Assembly: GCF_963666015.1 (NCBI RefSeq)
Contig: NZ_OY762555.1
Coordinates: 1,364,001-1,428,000, forward strand
Reading direction: 5' to 3'
DNA: 64,000 bases
DNA from: an uncultured Sphaerochaeta sp.
Lineage (GTDB): Bacteria > Spirochaetota > Spirochaetia > Sphaerochaetales > Sphaerochaetaceae
The notes beneath the pieces are model-generated. The model had not been told where the DNA came from, did no database searches, and saw only the letters and a program-made list of their open reading frames with translations. The position numbers and the translations under genes were made by a program. Shown here piece by piece: positions 16,121 through 25,778 of this stretch (the first letter of the stretch is position 1; each line of letters begins with the position of its first letter).

Positions 16121-16162
16121 GGGGGAGAAGTTGACTTCGCACAATGGCAATGAAGCTCCCCC
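16121..16162 (-). promoter_or_regulatory. Leader stem-loop before oadB (possible attenuator)
   Basis: GGGGGAG (16121-16127) pairs with CTCCCCC (16156-16162), and an inner CTTC/GAAG pair lies within the 28-base interval. On the minus strand the 3' arm is followed by TATTCTTTTT and then the oadB ribosome-binding site. The arrangement looks like a terminator in the 5' leader. I do not recognise a riboswitch class in it. Confidence 0.4.
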
Positions 16163-16291
16163 AACGTTGTTAATCATAGAGGGCTTATGGGTCGAGGTCA
16201 AATAATAATTCTGGAAGATTTGAATTGCTGTTTATACAATAAACCATACATATGTATTGCAACCAAATTTCTCTCCTTCTATAGTACGGAC

Positions 16292-17089
16292 ATGTACACT
16301 CCAATGTTGTTAACAAACAAAGATATACCTGCGATACGTGCCTACATAGCAGAAGAGAAAGAGATGAACCTCTTCATTGAAGGAGATATCGAACAGTACG
16401 GATTGGAGACTGAGACAGTCTCCATCTGGGCTTTTGGTGAAGATTGGGATTGCCTCCTGCTTAGGTACTACTCCAATTTCATCATCTCCAGCAACAAGGA
16501 CCAGTTTGATGTACAAGCCGTGGCCTATTTCCTGCAAGACCAGGAGATCCAATGCATCAGTGCAAAGGAAACCATTCTCGAGCAATTGGCCCCCTACTAC
16601 CCTACTCTTCCCTTTCAAGGTACTTATCTGTGTCGGCTGGAGAAAGAACATTCCAAGAAGATAAAAACTGGAACGGAAGATATACGCAAACTTGATTCAA
16701 GTCACAGTCAAGATATCGTGGACCTCTACAAACTGATAGAGGAATTTGCGAAGCCCTACATCGAGCATGAGGAAGAGAAGCTCGCGCAAACAAGGGAAAA
16801 CTATGAAAATGGCTGCGAAGGATATGGGATTTTCAAAGATGACATATTGGTATGCACCGCCTATACCACCGCTAAGACAAGCAGTGGAGCCATGATCATT
16901 GGTGTGGCGACACATCCTGCCTACCGCAAAAGAGGCTATGCGTCCATGGTGATGAATCATATCTGTGAGCAGGGGTTTAAAAACGGGCTCTCATTCCTCT
17001 GTCTTTTCTACGACAACCCTGCCGCCGGGGCAATATACCACAGGATTGGCTTTGAAACCATTGGCAGGTGGGCCATGATGAAATTCTAG
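16292..17089 (+). CDS. GNAT-family acetyltransferase
   Basis: A 265-residue protein. The C-terminal half holds the GNAT fold: a strand with GAMIIGVATHPAYRKRGYAS, where the R-K-R-G-Y-A segment is the acetyl-CoA pyrophosphate loop, then NPAAGAIYHRIGFETIG near the end. The N-terminal 130 residues are a less conserved domain, as in two-domain GNAT proteins. I chose ATG 16292; there is no strong ribosome-binding site, and ATG 16304 is an alternative. A further upstream extension would be rich in unusual residues. It is divergent from oadB. Its substrate is unknown. Confidence 0.8.
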   Translation: MYTPMLLTNKDIPAIRAYIAEEKEMNLFIEGDIEQYGLETETVSIWAFGEDWDCLLLRYYSNFIISSNKDQFDVQAVAYFLQDQEIQCISAKETILEQLAPYYPTLPFQGTYLCRLEKEHSKKIKTGTEDIRKLDSSHSQDIVDLYKLIEEFAKPYIEHEEEKLAQTRENYENGCEGYGIFKDDILVCTAYTTAKTSSGAMIIGVATHPAYRKRGYASMVMNHICEQGFKNGLSFLCLFYDNPAAGAIYHRIGFETIGRWAMMKF

Positions 17090-17167
17090 GTTCGTACCAT
17101 AATATCACCGGTTTACGGTTGCATGCCGACCACAATGACTTAGAATAGTAATGAGGAGAAGCATACA

Positions 17168-18199
17168 ATGAAAGCACTGGTACTGGAAGAAAAAGGACGA
17201 CTGAGCGTACGTGATTTTCCCATTGAAGAACACATGGGCCCCCATGATGTCACCGTAGAGGTAAAAGCCTGCGGTATCTGTGGTAGTGACGTACACTACT
17301 ATACAGAAGGAGCGATTGGAGACTTCGTCGTCAAGGAACCCATGATACTTGGCCATGAGGCGGCCGGAATCGTGGTTGCCAAGGGAGAGCATGTCACCAA
17401 CCTGGAGATAGGGGATCTGGTCTGTATGGAGCCAGGGGTTCCAAACCTGCAAGCGAAACAAGTATTGGAAGGCAACTATCACCTTGACCCGGATATCTCT
17501 TTCTGGGCTACCCCACCCATTCATGGTTGCTTGCGTGAGCAGGTCGTACATCCATCCCGTTTCTGTTTCAAGCTACCCAAGGGCGTCAGTGTACAGGAAG
17601 GAGCCATGATGGAACCACTGGCAACAGGTATTGAGGCTGCAAAAAAAGCCCAGGTAACACCTGGTGACACTGCCCTGGTAGTGGGAGCAGGAACCATTGG
17701 TATCATGGTTGCAATCTCCTGCCTTGCTGCCGGATGCTCCAAGGTCTTCATCAGCGACGTAAAAGAAGAGAAGCTAGCCATCGCAGCTTCCTATAAGAAT
17801 ATCATTCCCATCAATGTGGCAAACCAGGATTTACAGGCAACCATCCTGGCTGAAACAAACAACGAAGGGGTAGATCGCCTCTTTGAAGCCTCGGGCAGCC
17901 CAAGGGTCTACCCTTCTTTCTTCCGTTGTGCCAAGCGCGGTGCTACAGTGGTACTGGTAGGTATGATGAACGGCACCGTTCCCCTTGATGTTTCCTTACT
18001 GCAGGTTCGTGGCCTTCGTATTGAGACACTTTTTCGTTACACGAACACCTTTGACAGGGCAGTAGCCTTGGTGGCAAATGGTTCTATCGATGTCAAACCT
18101 CTCATCTCCAAGGTATTCCCCTTTGAAAAGGCAATAGAAGCCTATGAGTATGCAGCCAAGGGGCATCAGGATGTAGTGAAGGTGATGATTGAGTTGTAG
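17168..18199 (+). CDS. Xylitol/sorbitol-type polyol dehydrogenase (MDR family)
   Basis: A 343-residue medium-chain dehydrogenase of the sorbitol/xylitol branch. CGICGSDVHYYTEGAIGDF and GHEA carry catalytic-zinc ligands, EPLATG follows, and the NAD-binding GAGTIGIMVAI motif lies mid-protein. The region that normally carries four structural-zinc cysteines reads EPGVPNLQ... up to ATPPIHG with none, as I recall for some bacterial xylitol dehydrogenases. GAGGAGA precedes the ATG. The product would oxidise a polyol to a ketose with NAD+. The ABC operon on its far side could import the polyol, but they are separately transcribed. Confidence 0.88.
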   Translation: MKALVLEEKGRLSVRDFPIEEHMGPHDVTVEVKACGICGSDVHYYTEGAIGDFVVKEPMILGHEAAGIVVAKGEHVTNLEIGDLVCMEPGVPNLQAKQVLEGNYHLDPDISFWATPPIHGCLREQVVHPSRFCFKLPKGVSVQEGAMMEPLATGIEAAKKAQVTPGDTALVVGAGTIGIMVAISCLAAGCSKVFISDVKEEKLAIAASYKNIIPINVANQDLQATILAETNNEGVDRLFEASGSPRVYPSFFRCAKRGATVVLVGMMNGTVPLDVSLLQVRGLRIETLFRYTNTFDRAVALVANGSIDVKPLISKVFPFEKAIEAYEYAAKGHQDVVKVMIEL

Positions 18200-18229
18200 C
18201 CAAATCAGGATGCACTGTCTGTTATACAA

Positions 18230-18310
18230 TCGGATAGGAGGAGCTAGGGAACACCCCCTAGCTTCCGTCCTTCCACACCACCCGGCATACGGTTCCGTAC
18301 CGGGCGGTTC
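18230..18310 (-). ncRNA. Group II intron domains V and VI
   Basis: Domain V is at about 18277-18308. On the minus strand ACCGCCCGG pairs with CCGGGTGGT, a distal TACG/CGTA helix is capped by GAAC, and a TG bulge separates the two. The catalytic triad reads CGC, as in class IIC. Domain VI (18230-18274) is a hairpin around GCTAGGG/CCCTAGC followed by CTCCTCCTATCCGAT, which contains the candidate branch-point A. Confidence 0.85.
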
Positions 18311-18319
18311 CGAAATTAC

Positions 18320-19756
18320 TTACATCACTCGGTGTAATTTCCCATACATATCACTGAAAAAGAGATATCCGTGTGCTCGTAGCACATCCACACTTAACCA
18401 CCGTGACACTTTCCAATATCCAGACAGGGCCCAGGTTCCTTGCCTCGCATCGGCTACACTGAGTGCTTCCTCATGTTTTACGCCCTGTTGTCTGAAAAGC
18501 CGGTATCTTGACCGTACTCTCCAATTCGCTTTGAGAATCACTGCCCGAATCTTGTGTCTAATCCATTCATCAAGCTGTAACAGTCTCTGCTTAGCGTTTG
18601 CCAGTCGGAAATAGTTCACCCATCCTCTCACAAGGTATGCAAGTCGCATCTTCCTGAATTCGTACGACCACCCGTTGTTCTTGTTCAGAATCTCTTTCAG
18701 TTTCGTTCTCAGTTTCTTCCAGCTTTGAGGATGGACTTTCAGTTTCACCTCTCCACTACTGTAGAATCCGTAGCCAAGGAATTTTATGTCGTTGGTAATT
18801 CTACGAACGACGGTCTTTTCCCTGTTCACTTTCAGCTTCAGTTTCTTCTCAAGAAATTTCGTGGTACTCTCCATCACCCTTAAGGCGGCCCTTTCACTCT
18901 TACACAGTATCATCATATCATCCGCATACCGAACGAAACGATGACCTCGCTTTTCAAGTTCCCTGTCACTTTCGTTCAGCATGATGTTGCTCAACAGTGG
19001 TGACAACGGTCCACCCTGAGGTACTCCGATGGTCGTTTCCTGTCTGATGCCATCGACCATGACTCCGGCTTTCAGGTATTTGTACAGCAGAGATATGACT
19101 CGTCCATCCTTAATCGTCTCGCTCACCAGTTGCAGTAATCTGCTCTGGGGAACGGTGTCAAAGAATTTCTCCAAGTCCATATCCACCACCCATACGTATC
19201 CTTCACGGGCATGCTCGATACACTTTTCCAATGCATCGTGTGCACTCCTTCCGGGTCTGAAACCAAAACTCGATTCACTGAATTTCGGTTCATAGATCCT
19301 TGTGAGTACCTGCACGATTGCCATCTGGATTCCCCTGTCTATGACAGTCGGAATTCCAAGGTCCCTTGTCTTGCCGTTATCTTTAGGTATTTCCACCCTC
19401 CGTACCGGCTGTGGCTTGTACGTCCCTTCCAATAGACTCTGGCGTACCATGCTGTAGTTGTTCTGGAGGTACTGAGTGAGTTCCTCAGTCTTCATCCCAT
19501 CTACCCCGCCTGCTCCTTTCTTGCCCGCAACCTTCATGAATGCTGTCCGCATATTCTGGAGACTGACAATGTGGTCCAGTGTCTTTGTCAGGAGACTCTC
19601 TTCTTCACTAGTGATCGTTGGTTGATTTCCTTCCTCTGGGTTCTTCCTCACAGACACAGACGCTGTTTTCCTACCTTCGCCTTCCGGGCTATCCTCAGAA
19701 AACAGTCCTTCGAGTTGAAGTTGGCTGTCTTTTACGTTCTGTTTGGGTACTTCCAT
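18320..19756 (-). CDS. ltrA: Group II intron-encoded reverse transcriptase/maturase
   Basis: A 478-residue reverse transcriptase. GVPQGGPLSPLLSNI precedes the catalytic YADD (about residues 277-280), FGFRPGRSAHDAL marks an earlier RT block, and WVNYFRLANAK in the maturase X domain marks the C-terminal part. No HNH endonuclease domain with paired cysteines follows, as expected for IIC proteins that use terminator hairpins as targets. I start at ATG 19754-19756, since GGAGG lies eight bases upstream; five more codons are possible. It is encoded inside the intron; 19757-20166 is intron RNA without a gene. Confidence 0.92.
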   Translation of the reverse strand: MEVPKQNVKDSQLQLEGLFSEDSPEGEGRKTASVSVRKNPEEGNQPTITSEEESLLTKTLDHIVSLQNMRTAFMKVAGKKGAGGVDGMKTEELTQYLQNNYSMVRQSLLEGTYKPQPVRRVEIPKDNGKTRDLGIPTVIDRGIQMAIVQVLTRIYEPKFSESSFGFRPGRSAHDALEKCIEHAREGYVWVVDMDLEKFFDTVPQSRLLQLVSETIKDGRVISLLYKYLKAGVMVDGIRQETTIGVPQGGPLSPLLSNIMLNESDRELEKRGHRFVRYADDMMILCKSERAALRVMESTTKFLEKKLKLKVNREKTVVRRITNDIKFLGYGFYSSGEVKLKVHPQSWKKLRTKLKEILNKNNGWSYEFRKMRLAYLVRGWVNYFRLANAKQRLLQLDEWIRHKIRAVILKANWRVRSRYRLFRQQGVKHEEALSVADARQGTWALSGYWKVSRWLSVDVLRAHGYLFFSDMYGKLHRVM

Positions 19757-20166
19757 TTTCCGGTCCTCCATTCCGGTTCAGTCCTTCCCATCTCTCCACT
19801 AGTACAAGCGATGGTACTGTGACCTCTGCTGACTTCTCTACATTCGTTGTTACTACGTCGTCATAAGCGATATTGCAGCCTCGTACGCTGTAGAGACCTC
19901 CCGAGGTAAGATGCTTATCTTTCCTCCCATGTAGCCACTGAATTTACCGCCTCAGGCTCCGTACAGTGTTGGACTTCGTTCTGTATTGCAAACTCAGCCA
20001 CCTGAAACAGCCTCATATTCAGTTCGTGTTCCTTGGCTCGGGATTTTGCCTCCGGCTTCCTTCAGATTCCACCTCGCGATGAACACCCTTGCCTTCAGCT
20101 AGTGGTAGGCACTGCAACCCCCACAGAGAACTTTCACCTCCTAGATAAGCACCATGCTCGGCGCAC

Positions 20167-20205
20167 AATAGAAAACCCCTGTGCAAACCTTAACACAGGG
20201 ATTTC
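20167..20205 (-). terminator. Rho-independent terminator of the ribose-type ABC operon
   Basis: CCCTGTG/CACAGGG (20177-20183 with 20194-20200) encloses a 10-base loop, followed on the minus strand by GTTTTCTATT, after which the group II intron begins. It lies 14 bp past the permease stop. Before intron insertion it also faced the convergent xylitol-type dehydrogenase gene and could have served both. Confidence 0.8.
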
Positions 20206-20218
20206 TAGTTACTTCAGA

Positions 20219-21301
20219 TTATGCGCTTTTTACCACTTTTCTTTGTTTTTTATCACGATTTTCTGAGGATCGAGCATTAATTCGCTGCTGTGTTTGGTCA
20301 AGAATTACTGCAGCAAGAATTACTAACCCTTTGATTACATTCTGCCAGAACTCAGATACACCGAGCATTACCAGACCATCACTCAATACACCAATTACAA
20401 AAGCACCGATGATGGTGCCCCCAATGCTGCCGATTCCTCCTGAAAGACTCGTACCGCCCAGTACAGCTGCAGCAATGGCATTCATCTCATAGCTTTCTCC
20501 TGTCGCTGGATGAGCAGCTACTAATTGGCTGGCAATAATCAGACCAACCAGGGCAGAAGTAAAGCCAGAGAACATATAGACTAGGGTTGTTACTTTCTTA
20601 ACCTGAATTCCTGACAACTCTGCGGCCCGTTGATTCCCACCAATGGCGTATATATGCCTGCCAAATGGAGTTTTCTTTGCAACATATATTGTAATTAGCA
20701 TCAATACGATCATCAACCAAACGGATAAGGGCATACCAAGAAATCTACCAGCGCCAAGGATTGGAAAACCTGTATTTCCAAGTTCTGGTTTTCCTTGAAG
20801 GTTAGGAAATGTTGCACCACCCGATCGAATATTTGCAAATCCTCTTGCAATGTACATCATCCCTAGCGTTCCAATAAAAGGGGCAACATTCAGCCTTGTG
20901 ATAAGCAATCCATTCACCCCACCAATGGCAGTACCGAGAACTAGGCAAACTAAGATGACTAGAGGAACATGCAAGTACAAAGTTCCCCCAAACATATTGA
21001 GAACAATACCTTCGTTAATGAGACCACCTGCGATCATACCACAGAGTCCTACAATAGAACCTACTGATAAATCTATTCCACCTGTCAAGATGACAAAAGT
21101 CATTCCAATTGCCATGATTCCAGTAATCGCAACATGTTTAGCTATAGTCATGAGGTTTACAGGGTGAAGGAAATTTATACCACGTGTAGAATTCAATAAC
21201 ACTGTGAAAACTATTACTAAAAGCACAAGGGCAATAATTGTCCTCAACTTGAGTAAAATCATACCGATAGAGAAATCATTATTTTTAATGGCATTCTTCA
21301 T
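20219..21301 (-). CDS. Sugar ABC transporter permease (RbsC family)
   Basis: A 360-residue membrane permease of the ribose/xylose/galactose type with eight to ten hydrophobic segments. Family signatures are ILTGGIDLSVGSIVGLCGMIAGG in the first half and AAVLGGTSLSGGIGSIGGTIIGA toward the end. Its ATG overlaps the ATPase stop as ATGA. It imports a monosaccharide or polyol with the RbsA-like ATPase and RbsB-like binding protein. Confidence 0.93.
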   Translation of the reverse strand: MKNAIKNNDFSIGMILLKLRTIIALVLLVIVFTVLLNSTRGINFLHPVNLMTIAKHVAITGIMAIGMTFVILTGGIDLSVGSIVGLCGMIAGGLINEGIVLNMFGGTLYLHVPLVILVCLVLGTAIGGVNGLLITRLNVAPFIGTLGMMYIARGFANIRSGGATFPNLQGKPELGNTGFPILGAGRFLGMPLSVWLMIVLMLITIYVAKKTPFGRHIYAIGGNQRAAELSGIQVKKVTTLVYMFSGFTSALVGLIIASQLVAAHPATGESYEMNAIAAAVLGGTSLSGGIGSIGGTIIGAFVIGVLSDGLVMLGVSEFWQNVIKGLVILAAVILDQTQQRINARSSENRDKKQRKVVKSA

Positions 21302-22845
21302 TTGTCTTTTCCTCCGAACCTCTGCACTGTAGTCATATGCCCTATAGTTGAAGCATTTACAATATTTTCTTCTGTAATCTCTTCCTTACCAAAATTACCT
21401 GTAATCTTGCCTTTGGAAAGAACGATCACTCTGTCACAAATTGCTAACAGTTCTTTCAACTCACTTGTAACCATGATAATTGCAAGCCCTTCCTGAGCTA
21501 AATTATTCATGATATTAAAAATCTCACCTTTTGCTCCAACATCGATACCCCTTGTGGGCTCGTCCAAGAGTAATACTTTCGGCTGGGTTAGGAGACTTTT
21601 CCCAAATACTACTTTCTGTTGGTTCCCTCCACTAAGAGACATGATTGAATTTTCTGGATTGGAAGTCTTGATTGACATGCTTGAAATTGTTTCATTTACA
21701 CAGCTTGACTCATTACTTCCGCTGATGTGTATCTTTTGTTTCACTATTCTCCAGAGGCCCGGTAATGTAAGGTTATGAGAAACACTCATTGTTTGTACAA
21801 TCCCCTCTCGCTGCCTATCTTCAGGAACCAGAGCAATTCCTTTTCTAATTCTTGATTTAATATCGGGTTCTCCAAGTAGTTCATTCTCAAGATATATTTC
21901 ACCGTGAGCATCTGTATGAAGCCCCATAATTGATTCCAATGTTTCTGTCCGCCCTGCTCCTAAAAGCCCATATATGCCAAGAACCTCTCCCTTTCGTACG
22001 TCAAAAGAAATACTTTTCAATAAGGGTTCCTCAGCAGGCCCATGAAAAAAAAGATCTCTTACTTCTAGGACGACATTTCCAATCATGCGTTTTCCAGAAT
22101 GAAATATTTTACTTGCTTCACCTCCGACCATAGAAGAGATAATCCATTGAAGATTTACATCACTCATTGGCTTTTCCGTAATTAACTCGCCATCACGTAA
22201 AACAGTGATGTAATCACCAATCTGTATTAGTTCTTCTAGCCGATGGGAGATGTAAATGATAGAAACCCCGTTTGATTTCAATTCATCAATAATTTTAAAT
22301 AATATTTCAACTTCTGTTTTTGAGAGTGCAGAAGTGGGTTCATCCATAATAAGTATGTTAATATCCTCAGCTAAAGCACGAGCTATTTCCACTATCTGCT
22401 GTTGACCGACTTTCAAGGAACTAATCTTTCTTTTAGGATTGATATCTTGTTCTAGTTTTCTCAGTAACTCCTTTGCTTTCTGTTCTTGGGTTTTGTGATC
22501 AATCCACCCTTTGTTTTTTAACAGTTCCTTATTCATAAAGATGTTTTCAGCCACATTGAGGTTAGGGAAGAGACTTAGCTCCTGATAGATAATCCCTATA
22601 CCTTTCTGTGTAGCTGTCTTTGGAGTTAGATGAGTTAATTCTTCATCGCGCAAGTAGAATTTTCCACTTGTAGGAGTCTCTACGCCAGACAGTATTTTCA
22701 TAAGCGTAGATTTCCCTGCACCATTTTCCCCTACCAGCACATTCACCTTGCCCTCATAAACATTAAAATCAACCCCTTTTAATGCCGTGGTACCAGGATA
22801 CACTTTCCGGATATTTTCTGCCCGAAGAATTACTTGATCACTCAT
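21298..22845 (-). CDS. Sugar ABC transporter ATP-binding protein (RbsA family)
   Basis: A 515-residue double ATPase. The first cassette has Walker A GENGAGKST and a Walker B ending in LIMDEPTSAL; the second has a degenerate Walker A (GLLGAGRTE), the signature SLSGGNQQK and VLLLDEPTRGIDVGAK, the usual RbsA asymmetry. I chose ATG 22843-22845 (MSDQVIL), which overlaps the stop of the DUF2291 gene by 8 bp; a GTG four codons upstream is an alternative. Confidence 0.93.
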   Translation of the reverse strand: MSDQVILRAENIRKVYPGTTALKGVDFNVYEGKVNVLVGENGAGKSTLMKILSGVETPTSGKFYLRDEELTHLTPKTATQKGIGIIYQELSLFPNLNVAENIFMNKELLKNKGWIDHKTQEQKAKELLRKLEQDINPKRKISSLKVGQQQIVEIARALAEDINILIMDEPTSALSKTEVEILFKIIDELKSNGVSIIYISHRLEELIQIGDYITVLRDGELITEKPMSDVNLQWIISSMVGGEASKIFHSGKRMIGNVVLEVRDLFFHGPAEEPLLKSISFDVRKGEVLGIYGLLGAGRTETLESIMGLHTDAHGEIYLENELLGEPDIKSRIRKGIALVPEDRQREGIVQTMSVSHNLTLPGLWRIVKQKIHISGSNESSCVNETISSMSIKTSNPENSIMSLSGGNQQKVVFGKSLLTQPKVLLLDEPTRGIDVGAKGEIFNIMNNLAQEGLAIIMVTSELKELLAICDRVIVLSKGKITGNFGKEEITEENIVNASTIGHMTTVQRFGGKDK

Positions 22846-23515
22846 TCGCATCACCACTACTTAACTCTAGTTGAACTGGTGTTATCATTACTTCTTCTGA
22901 TCCATCAAAGAGAGTAAATGCACCAAGAAAATCAACAACCATACCAGACTTCCATGAATCATCAACTGAAGGAACAATATTGTCTCTGATATAGAAATTG
23001 ATTTCTCGTGAGATATTTGCGAATTCAATTTGGTTGTTGAAATCGTCGAACTTAATAAATTCCAGAGCATCTCTGACCATGCTTTTCTTGATAACTGGTC
23101 CAATCTGTATCGTACAGTTTGATTCTTGACTCAAATCGAGAATATCCAACACAAGTAATCCTGCTGAGGATTCTCTATTCACTTCTTTAATAGGAATTCT
23201 ACCAGAGACTATAAATGTGTATGGTGAAAGTTCTTCTTTTCGTATTCCGTAGGCTTTTTTGGTTTTTTCGGGATCCGTTCTCAAACCATCCAACAATGCT
23301 TCCAATTCACGTGCTTCTTCTTTAAAAGTGCCAAGAACCTGATCATCCCAAATACTATGCACATATTCAACAGCATCAAACGACTCATCTTCAAAATAAA
23401 AAGATACACCTTCATCATTTTTATTCGTACTTGAACCGTCATGCTTTACAAACGTACATGACATAAAAACCACTGAAATCATTAAGATAAGAAAAGCATT
23501 TCGTAATAGTTTCAT
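22838..23515 (-). CDS. DUF2291-family lipoprotein
   Basis: A 225-residue protein with a lipoprotein signal (lipobox VFMSC, Cys near residue 20). The body resembles DUF2291 proteins, which accompany ribose-type ABC importers and have no established role that I know. ATG 23513-23515 has GGGTGG upstream. It lies between the binding protein and the ATPase, separated from the former by a 13-bp stem-loop. It may be a periplasmic accessory of the importer (inference from position only). Confidence 0.75.
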   Translation of the reverse strand: MKLLRNAFLILMISVVFMSCTFVKHDGSSTNKNDEGVSFYFEDESFDAVEYVHSIWDDQVLGTFKEEARELEALLDGLRTDPEKTKKAYGIRKEELSPYTFIVSGRIPIKEVNRESSAGLLVLDILDLSQESNCTIQIGPVIKKSMVRDALEFIKFDDFNNQIEFANISREINFYIRDNIVPSVDDSWKSGMVVDFLGAFTLFDGSEEVMITPVQLELSSGDANE

Positions 23516-23537
23516 TCGAATCCACCCAATTTCTGTA

Positions 23538-23569
23538 AATATAGCTCCTCTTTGTAGAGGAGCTATATT
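23538..23569 (-). terminator. Perfect 13-bp stem-loop after the RbsB-like gene
   Basis: AATATAGCTCCTC and its exact complement flank a 6-base loop, 11 bp past the binding-protein stop. The T-run after it is short, so it may act as a partial terminator or as a 3' mRNA stabiliser that favours the binding protein over downstream genes. Confidence 0.65.
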
Positions 23570-23579
23570 ACTAATCAAT

Positions 23580-24743
<1,164 letters not shown>

Positions 24744-25505
24744 TCAAACCTTTATAAGTTTTACGCCTAAATCAAGGATTCTCTTCTCATATTCAGCAGC
24801 GATGCCTGCATCTGTAATGATGTAGTCTATCTGCGATAGATTTCCAAGCGAAGCTATACTTGTTTTGCCAAACTTGCTTGAATCAACGAGCAAATATGTT
24901 TCATGCGCAGAATTGATCATTGCACGTTTAACAACCAAATCGTTAAAACTCGGATATGTAAGATCCAATGATTGAGCAACTCCACCAGAGGCTAGGAATA
25001 ATTTGTCAACAAAAGCTGTTTCAAAGAATGAGGCAGCTTTCAGGCCAGTCAAAGAGAGCGTTGGTGGCTTAAACTCTCCACCGGACACCATCAGTTGGAA
25101 ATTTGGGTTTGAACCTACCAATAAAGCAATATTAAGAGCATTTGTAAGTACTGTAAGGTTTTTTTTCTGATGTAAAATTGCAGCCAATTCTGTTACAGTT
25201 GACCCAGAATCAAGAATAAGACTATCACCATCTTTAATATATTCCAGAGCTTTTTCTGCAATCTTTCTCTTCTCGTCCAAATGTTCTGTGTGCTGGAGCG
25301 TAAGGGTGCTTACCTGACGAGACATTGTTTTTAAAAATGCTCCTCCATGTTCACGGACAATATGTCCATCCTTCTCCAACACCTCCAAATCTTGCCTAAT
25401 GGTTGGCTCACTGACATGAAACATTTCGCTTAGAGTCTTAACGCGTGCACTTCCATCCTCTTGGATAAATTCCAGTATTTTGTTACGCCTTTCGTTTGCA
25501 AGCAT
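24744..25505 (-). CDS. DeoR-family transcriptional regulator
   Basis: A 253-residue repressor. The DeoR helix-turn-helix occupies the first 55 residues (RRNKILEFIQEDGSARVKTL, then VSEPTIRQDLEVLEKDG), followed by the sugar-phosphate sensor domain with LILDSGSTVTELA and LLVDSSKFGKTS. The usual effector is a phosphorylated sugar. It is upstream of the ABC operon on the same strand and divergent from the isomerase operon at 25779, so it could control either. An inverted repeat (25584-25603) lies between. Confidence 0.9.
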   Translation of the reverse strand: MLANERRNKILEFIQEDGSARVKTLSEMFHVSEPTIRQDLEVLEKDGHIVREHGGAFLKTMSRQVSTLTLQHTEHLDEKRKIAEKALEYIKDGDSLILDSGSTVTELAAILHQKKNLTVLTNALNIALLVGSNPNFQLMVSGGEFKPPTLSLTGLKAASFFETAFVDKLFLASGGVAQSLDLTYPSFNDLVVKRAMINSAHETYLLVDSSKFGKTSIASLGNLSQIDYIITDAGIAAEYEKRILDLGVKLIKV

Positions 25506-25583
25506 TTATTTATTCTTCCTTATTTTCTTATGCATAACATCCTAAAGCATATTAGATAATTTGAAAAGCAAGCATTTCGCAAA

Positions 25584-25603
25584 CTCGCAAATTATATTGC
25601 GAG
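25584..25603. promoter_or_regulatory. Inverted repeat, candidate DeoR operator
   Basis: CTCGCAA and TTGCGAG flank a 6-base AT spacer in perfect symmetry. TTTCGCAAA immediately to the left adds a further half-site. It lies in the divergent region between the DeoR gene and the isomerase gene. Confidence 0.5.
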
Positions 25604-25714
25604 GAATACAAGTAATTCTAAAAAAATCCATTAATTTCTCCCAGATAACCCCAATCTTTATTGGCTAAATAAAAATCAAATGAAAATAAAAGAAAGTATA
25701 TGAAGTTTTATTCC

Positions 25715-25743
25715 TTGACTTACAAAACAGACTGTCGTACTCT
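25715..25743 (+). promoter_or_regulatory. Candidate promoter of the isomerase-transketolase-kinase operon
   Basis: TTGACT (25715-25720) and TACTCT (25738-25743) are 17 bases apart, giving a leader of roughly 30 bases to the ATG at 25779, which has AAGGAG upstream. Confidence 0.45.
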
Positions 25744-25778
25744 GCATATATACTTTTCATATGATAAAGGAGCGCATC

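Larger units (their letters stand above)
18229..20166 (-). mobile_element. Group II intron, class IIC (about 1.94 kb, with maturase)
   Basis: On the minus strand the element begins GTGCGCC (G at 20166) and ends CCGAT (T at 18229). The internal RNA has blocks resembling the well-studied Oceanobacillus IIC intron: GTGGAATCTGAAGGAAG, GAACACGAACTGAATATGAG, GAGTTTGCAATAC and CTTACCTCGGGAGGTCT. A canonical domain V with a 2-base bulge, a domain VI and an intron-encoded reverse transcriptase are present, so it looks complete and possibly active. The 5' exon is the terminator hairpin behind the ribose-type ABC operon, the classical IIC insertion site. Boundaries are by homology and may be off by a base or two. 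Confidence 0.88.

Noticed and set aside
16097..16201. Longer oadB start including the upstream in-frame region
   Set aside because: The extension would pass through the hairpin at 16121-16162 and is unlike other OadB N-termini. ATG 16094-16096 has an excellent ribosome-binding site.
16187..16291. Upstream extension of the acetyltransferase gene
   Set aside because: The added residues are low-quality and overlap the divergent promoter region; the GNAT-like N-terminus begins at the methionine at 16292.
18320..19756. Reverse transcriptase as a retron or diversity-generating element
   Set aside because: The surrounding RNA has group IIC intron ends and domains V and VI, and the protein has a maturase X domain. 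No msr/msd or variable-repeat pair is present.
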